Source: Methylophilus rhizosphaerae (lineage in GTDB: Bacteria; Pseudomonadota; Gammaproteobacteria; Burkholderiales; Methylophilaceae). Taken from it: DNA of 64,000 nt. Position numbers and translations under genes: made by a program. Shown here one piece after another: positions 60,176-64,000 of this stretch. The stretch covers positions 313,820 to 377,819 of the forward strand of contig NZ_FNFX01000001.1 in NCBI RefSeq assembly GCF_900100975.1, written 5' to 3'. A model generated the notes under the pieces. The model was not told the DNA's origin and searched no databases. It saw nothing but the letters and a program-made list of their open reading frames with translations. Each line of letters begins with the position of its first letter. The first letter of the stretch is position 1.

Positions 60176-61045
60176 ATGCAAGCCTTTTCCAAGCCAGAGA
60201 TCGCACCGGTCAGCCTGACTCTGGCAGATACCCATTATGAGAATTTCCCGGTGGCCTCCCTGCTGTTACCACCGCATCTGCGTCATGCAGTCAGCGTGAT
60301 CTACCAGTTTGCGCGTGAGGCAGACGATATTGCCGATGAAGGTGATGCCAGTGAATCTGAACGATTAAAGGATTTACAAGGTTACGAAGATGAGCTGTTA
60401 CTGATCCAGGCTTATATCCAGCCGGAACGCCCGCTGTTTAAAACACTGCAGCAAGTAGTCAGGGCCCACACACTGGACATTCAGTCACTGCTGGATTTAA
60501 TCAACGCCTTTAAACAGGATGTAGTCAAAACCCGCTATGCCGATTTTGCGGAGTTGCTGGATTACTGTCGCCGCTCGGCCAACCCCGTCGGGCGATTGAT
60601 GCTGCAACTGTATGCCAGCGATACCGCACAAAACCGTCATTGGTCTGACCAGATATGCACGGCGCTACAACTGATCAATTTTTACCAGGATATCGCCATA
60701 GACCTGCAGAAGCATGACCAGAGTGGGCGTATTTATTTATGCCTGGATGAAATGCAGGCAGCGGGCATCACTGAACAGGATTTGCGCAATCAGCGCCAGG
60801 ATGCTGCCTGGCAGGCATTCTTTTTGTACAATGTAGCCCGCGCTGAACATATGCTGCTGGCTGGCAAGCCATTGGGCCGCCACCTGCCGGGCCGCATCGG
60901 CCTGGAACTGCGCATGATAGTCGCCGGTGGCGAGCGTATTATTCACAAACTGAAACGCTGCCATGGCGATATTTACCATCACCGTCCTACCCTCAATGCT
61001 TTTGACTGGCCGGTTATTTTTCTAAAAGCCCTGTTTAAACAATGA
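60176..61045 (+). CDS. hpnC: Squalene synthase-family protein HpnC
   Basis: This 289-residue all-alpha prenyl-condensing enzyme starts with the HpnC-typical H-Y-E-N-F-P-V-A-S and has the aspartate-rich motif E-A-D-D-I-A-D-E. HpnC converts presqualene diphosphate to hydroxysqualene. Its stop overlaps the hpnD start by four bases. It is the first gene of the hpnCDE operon. Confidence 0.94.
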   Translation: MQAFSKPEIAPVSLTLADTHYENFPVASLLLPPHLRHAVSVIYQFAREADDIADEGDASESERLKDLQGYEDELLLIQAYIQPERPLFKTLQQVVRAHTLDIQSLLDLINAFKQDVVKTRYADFAELLDYCRRSANPVGRLMLQLYASDTAQNRHWSDQICTALQLINFYQDIAIDLQKHDQSGRIYLCLDEMQAAGITEQDLRNQRQDAAWQAFFLYNVARAEHMLLAGKPLGRHLPGRIGLELRMIVAGGERIIHKLKRCHGDIYHHRPTLNAFDWPVIFLKALFKQ

Positions 61046-61878
61046 CCCCGCAACAATACTGCCAGCAGAAAACCAGACAAAGCGGCTCCAGCTTTACCCT
61101 GAGTTTCCTGTTCCTGCCCAAGCATAAACGTGCAGCCATGACGGCACTTTATGCCTTCTGCCGTGAAGTCGATGATGTGGTGGATGAATGTACCGACTAC
61201 CAGATTGCGCAAACCAAGCTGCAATGGTGGAAGCAGGAGGTACACCGTTTATTCCATGAAGTACCGCAGCATCCGGTAACCCAGGCACTCAAACCCGTCG
61301 TAGAGCAATTCTCCCTGCAAGAGCAGCACTTCATCGAAATCATTGATGGCATGCAGATGGATACCCAATACAACCGTTATGCCGATTTCGAGCAACTGGC
61401 CTTGTATTGCTATCGCGTTGCCAGCGTCGTTGGCCTGCTTTCGGCGCAAATTTTCGGCTATAGCGATAAATCCACCCTGGGTTATGCGCATGATCTGGGG
61501 CTGGCCTTCCAGCTCACCAATATCATCCGCGATATCGGTGAAGATGCCAGGCGTGGGCGCCTGTACCTGCCGCTGGACGAGCTGGAAAAAGCCGGTGTAA
61601 CAGAACAACAGCTATTGCAAAGCCAGGCCTCCCCGCAAACACAAGCCTTGCTGCTCAAACAGATTGAACGTGCAGAACTGTTCTACGACAAGGCGATGAA
61701 CCAGTTACCTGCCGCCGATATCAGGCCGCAATTGCCCGGCCTGATGATGGCAGCCATTTACCGTGCCCTGCTGCAGGAAATCAAGCAGGACCCCAACCTG
61801 GTACTCACGCATAAAATTGTGCTGCCGCCATTCAGGAAGCTCAAACTGGCACTGGGCGCATGGTTTAAATACCGCTAA
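61042..61878 (+). CDS. hpnD: Presqualene diphosphate synthase HpnD
   Basis: This 278-residue enzyme joins two farnesyl diphosphates. It shows S-F-L-F-L-P, F-C-R-E-V-D-D-V-V-D-E (first Asp motif), and the second motif N-I-I-R-D-I-G-E-D-A. It is translationally coupled to hpnC. Confidence 0.94.
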   Translation: MTPQQYCQQKTRQSGSSFTLSFLFLPKHKRAAMTALYAFCREVDDVVDECTDYQIAQTKLQWWKQEVHRLFHEVPQHPVTQALKPVVEQFSLQEQHFIEIIDGMQMDTQYNRYADFEQLALYCYRVASVVGLLSAQIFGYSDKSTLGYAHDLGLAFQLTNIIRDIGEDARRGRLYLPLDELEKAGVTEQQLLQSQASPQTQALLLKQIERAELFYDKAMNQLPAADIRPQLPGLMMAAIYRALLQEIKQDPNLVLTHKIVLPPFRKLKLALGAWFKYR

Positions 61879-61899
61879 CCAGGACAAGTAATCCCGGGA

Positions 61900-63210
61900 A
61901 TGAGCAAACACACGCATTCTTGCCGTCATATCGCCATTGTGGGCGCCGGGCTGGCTGGACTTTCTGCAGCGATCAGGCTACTTCAACAAGGCCACCAGGT
62001 AGTGTTATTCGACGCAGCGCCCCAGGCTGGTGGCCGGGCACGTGGCATATTGCATGATCAGGCCGTCATCGATAATGGCCAGCACCTGTGCCTGGGGGCT
62101 TACCATGCCACACTGGCCTTGCTACGCGAGGCTGACTTGAACGCAGAACAAGTTTTTACGCGTGTGCCATTGGCCTTGCATATGCACAATGGCCCGCAGC
62201 GCATGTCCCTGGTCACACCGGCTTGCTTGCCCGCCCCGCTGCATGTGTTATGGGGACTGATGACTGCACGTGGCCTGGCCCTCACCGATAAATGGCACGC
62301 CATACGCTGGATGCTGTCTTTAAAGAAACATGCGTTCAGGCTGACACAAGACATCACCGTTGAGTCGCTGCTCAAGCAAGGCCGGCAAACGGATACAGTG
62401 ACCAGGATGTTATGGGAACCGTTATGCCTGGCGGCTTTAAATACGCCACTCGCGACGGCCAGCGCCCAGGTATTCCTGAATATATTGCATGACAGTTTTC
62501 AACAGCGCCGGTCTGACAGTGACTTCCTGATTATCAAGTCCGACCTGTCCAGCACCTTGATTGAACCATTAATGGAGAAAGTTTCGGCACTAGGTGGCCA
62601 GGTTTGCCTGCGCACAGCGGTTGTTTCGGTCAGACATGAAAGCGGGAAATGCATCGTGGAAACGGCACAAGCGCAACAGTCATTTGATGATGTCATTCTG
62701 GCGGTCGGGCCACATCAGCTTAAAACCATCGTCAGTGGTTTGCCGCTACCATCATTCGATTACCAACCGATTACCACTGTCTATTTGCAATATCCTTCCG
62801 CCACCCGGCTGCCCCATGCAGTGATGGGGCTTTGCCACGGCATCGCGCAATGGGCTTTTGATCGTGGTCCATGCTGCAACCAGCCAGGGCTGCTGGCCAT
62901 TGTGATCAGCGCACATGGCCCACTGCCCAGCGATAAACTCCTATTGATCCGGCAGTGCATTACCGAATTAAACCAAGCCCTGTCAGCCTACGGCATGCAC
63001 CTGGACCAGCCTCCGCTCTGGACACAAGTCATTACCGAAAAACGCGCTACCTTCAGTTGTACGCCTGGCCTGCAACGGCCACACACCACGACGGTACAGC
63101 CGCATATTTACCTGGCAGGCGATTATATCGCCTGCCCTTATCCGGCCACCATCGAAAGCGCGGTGAGCAGTGGTTTCGCTGCTGCAGGGCAGCTATCAGC
63201 TGCTCATTAA
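61900..63210 (+). CDS. hpnE: Hydroxysqualene dehydroxylase HpnE
   Basis: This 436-residue FAD-dependent amine-oxidase-fold enzyme has the N-terminal V-G-A-G-L-A-G-L-S-A-A and G-G-R-A-R motifs and the C-terminal L-A-G-D-Y FAD segment. It reduces hydroxysqualene to squalene, finishing the three-step route. No squalene-hopene cyclase is in the window, so the final product (hopanoids or other) is open. Confidence 0.94.
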   Translation: MSKHTHSCRHIAIVGAGLAGLSAAIRLLQQGHQVVLFDAAPQAGGRARGILHDQAVIDNGQHLCLGAYHATLALLREADLNAEQVFTRVPLALHMHNGPQRMSLVTPACLPAPLHVLWGLMTARGLALTDKWHAIRWMLSLKKHAFRLTQDITVESLLKQGRQTDTVTRMLWEPLCLAALNTPLATASAQVFLNILHDSFQQRRSDSDFLIIKSDLSSTLIEPLMEKVSALGGQVCLRTAVVSVRHESGKCIVETAQAQQSFDDVILAVGPHQLKTIVSGLPLPSFDYQPITTVYLQYPSATRLPHAVMGLCHGIAQWAFDRGPCCNQPGLLAIVISAHGPLPSDKLLLIRQCITELNQALSAYGMHLDQPPLWTQVITEKRATFSCTPGLQRPHTTTVQPHIYLAGDYIACPYPATIESAVSSGFAAAGQLSAAH

Positions 63211-63267
63211 ACCGCCGCTGTTAAAAGCGCTATCCGCTTTAACAGCGACTTTAATACAGCTTGCCGA

Positions 63268-64000
63268 TTACCCACGTAGCAAATCGATTGCCTGCTCCAG
63301 TCGATCAATCGCATCAATATGCAACCCAGATACACCGCCTTTTGGCGCATTGGCTTTGGGGATGATGGCATGGGTGAATCCCAGTTTGGCCGCTTCTTTC
63401 AAACGTTCCTGACCGCGCTGCACCGGGCGCACCTCCCCGGCCAGGCCGACTTCACCGAATACAACTAACTTGTGAGGCAATGGTTTATTTTTGAGGGAGG
63501 AGACAATCGCCAGCAATACCGCCAGATCGACGGCTGGCTCACTGATTTTGACACCGCCGACCGCATTGATAAACACATCCTGGTCATAACAGGCCACACC
63601 GGCATGCCTATGCAGCACGGCCAGCAACATCGCCAGGCGGTTTTGTTCCAGGCCTACACACAGGCGCTTGGGGTTAGGTGCATGTGCGGTATCCACCAAT
63701 GCCTGAATCTCGACCAGTAAAGGTCGCGTACCTTCTTGCGTGACAGTGATACACGAGCCAGGCACGGGTGCGTCATGATGCGATAAAAACAATGCTGATG
63801 GATTGCTGACCTCGCGTAATCCCTTTTCGGTCATGGCGAACACGCCAAGCTCATTCACGGCGCCAAAACGGTTTTTAAAGGCGCGGATCAGGCGAAAACT
63901 CGAATTCTGGTCGCCTTCGAAGTAGAGCACGCTATCGACAATATGCTCCAGCACGCGCGGTCCGGCCAGCGAACCTTCCTTGGTGACATGGCCCACCAGT
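63268..64000 (-). CDS. radA: DNA repair protein RadA, N-terminus outside the window
   Basis: The visible ~243 residues are the C-terminal half of RadA (Sms), a branch-migration helicase in recombinational repair. They include the RadA-specific K-N-R-F-G motif and the Lon-like C-terminal domain (G-V-K-I-S-E-P-A-V-D-L-A-V). The frame stays open to the window edge, so the zinc finger and Walker A part lie beyond. It is convergent with hpnE. Confidence 0.94.
   Translation of the reverse strand, partial: LVGHVTKEGSLAGPRVLEHIVDSVLYFEGDQNSSFRLIRAFKNRFGAVNELGVFAMTEKGLREVSNPSALFLSHHDAPVPGSCITVTQEGTRPLLVEIQALVDTAHAPNPKRLCVGLEQNRLAMLLAVLHRHAGVACYDQDVFINAVGGVKISEPAVDLAVLLAIVSSLKNKPLPHKLVVFGEVGLAGEVRPVQRGQERLKEAAKLGFTHAIIPKANAPKGGVSGLHIDAIDRLEQAIDLLRG

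Noticed and set aside
1-64000. CRISPR arrays, rRNA genes, prophage, insertion sequences
   Set aside because: I saw no regularly spaced direct repeats, no rRNA sequence, and no transposase, integrase or phage structural genes.

Overview
The window looks like chromosome of a Gram-negative betaproteobacterium. My best guess is Methylophilaceae (Methylotenera, Methylophilus or Methylovorus-like methylotrophs). The reasons are an oxidative hexose-phosphate block (pgl, short NAD-type gnd, zwf), a methylcitrate-cycle/TCA super-cluster of the kind I remember from Methylotenera, hpnCDE squalene synthesis, and betaproteobacterial versions of rlmJ, uvrC, glnD and acnB. No methanol dehydrogenase or RuMP gene lies inside the window, so the family is inferred from recalled similarity, not proved.

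Layout. 0-4.5 kb, all minus strand: a TonB-dependent receptor with an N-terminal STN signalling domain, followed by two short secreted paralogues (one truncated), each preceded by the same ~63-nt element whose stem arms covary. 4.6-8.8 kb: a dense toxin-antitoxin island (higBA, two orphan antitoxin-like genes, mazEF, hipBA) with clear palindromic operators. It lies between the receptor and the FecR/FecI regulators (9.0-10.5 kb) that would be expected to sit next to it. 10.8-12.8 kb: a NarL/UhpA-type two-component pair. 13.0-13.5 kb: tRNA-Leu, Gly, Cys, Gly. 13.6-19.1 kb: housekeeping (pgsA, uvrC, tautomerase, a short CDF transporter, rlmJ, a DUF membrane protein).

19.3-22.5 kb: a convergent RpfC-like hybrid kinase and RpfF-like synthase, i.e. 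a diffusible-signal-factor (DSF) quorum-sensing module. 22.6-43 kb: a carbon-metabolism supercluster. Minus strand: gntR-malic enzyme-sdhCDAB-sdhE-CitE-like lyase, acyl-CoA synthetase, class I fumarase, an EF-hand secreted protein, acnB. Divergent plus strand: CitE-like, mesaconyl-CoA-hydratase-like, a second CitE-like, prpB, prpC, prpD. Between gntR and the plus-strand genes is a strong ATAAGAT palindrome next to a promoter. Together these can oxidise propionyl-CoA to pyruvate plus succinate and carry succinate through fumarate and malate to pyruvate. The CitE/MaoC-type genes suggest a parallel malyl-/methylmalyl-CoA branch. A family of inverted interspersed repeats (core ACCGCCGATGAACGC) marks several boundaries in the cluster.

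43-46.5 kb: pgl, gnd and zwf. 46.6-63.2 kb: dcd, an arginine/lysine/ornithine decarboxylase, folA, a membrane-anchored Bcp peroxiredoxin, a TPR-glycosyltransferase protein, an HDOD protein, map, glnD, a lipid A deacylase (PagL) flanked by two paralogous small cupins, tRNA-Ser, def, a methylthio-nucleoside phosphorylase and hpnCDE. The window ends inside radA. Most of it is ordinary, well-packed chromosome. The accessory signals are concentrated in 0-10.5 kb.
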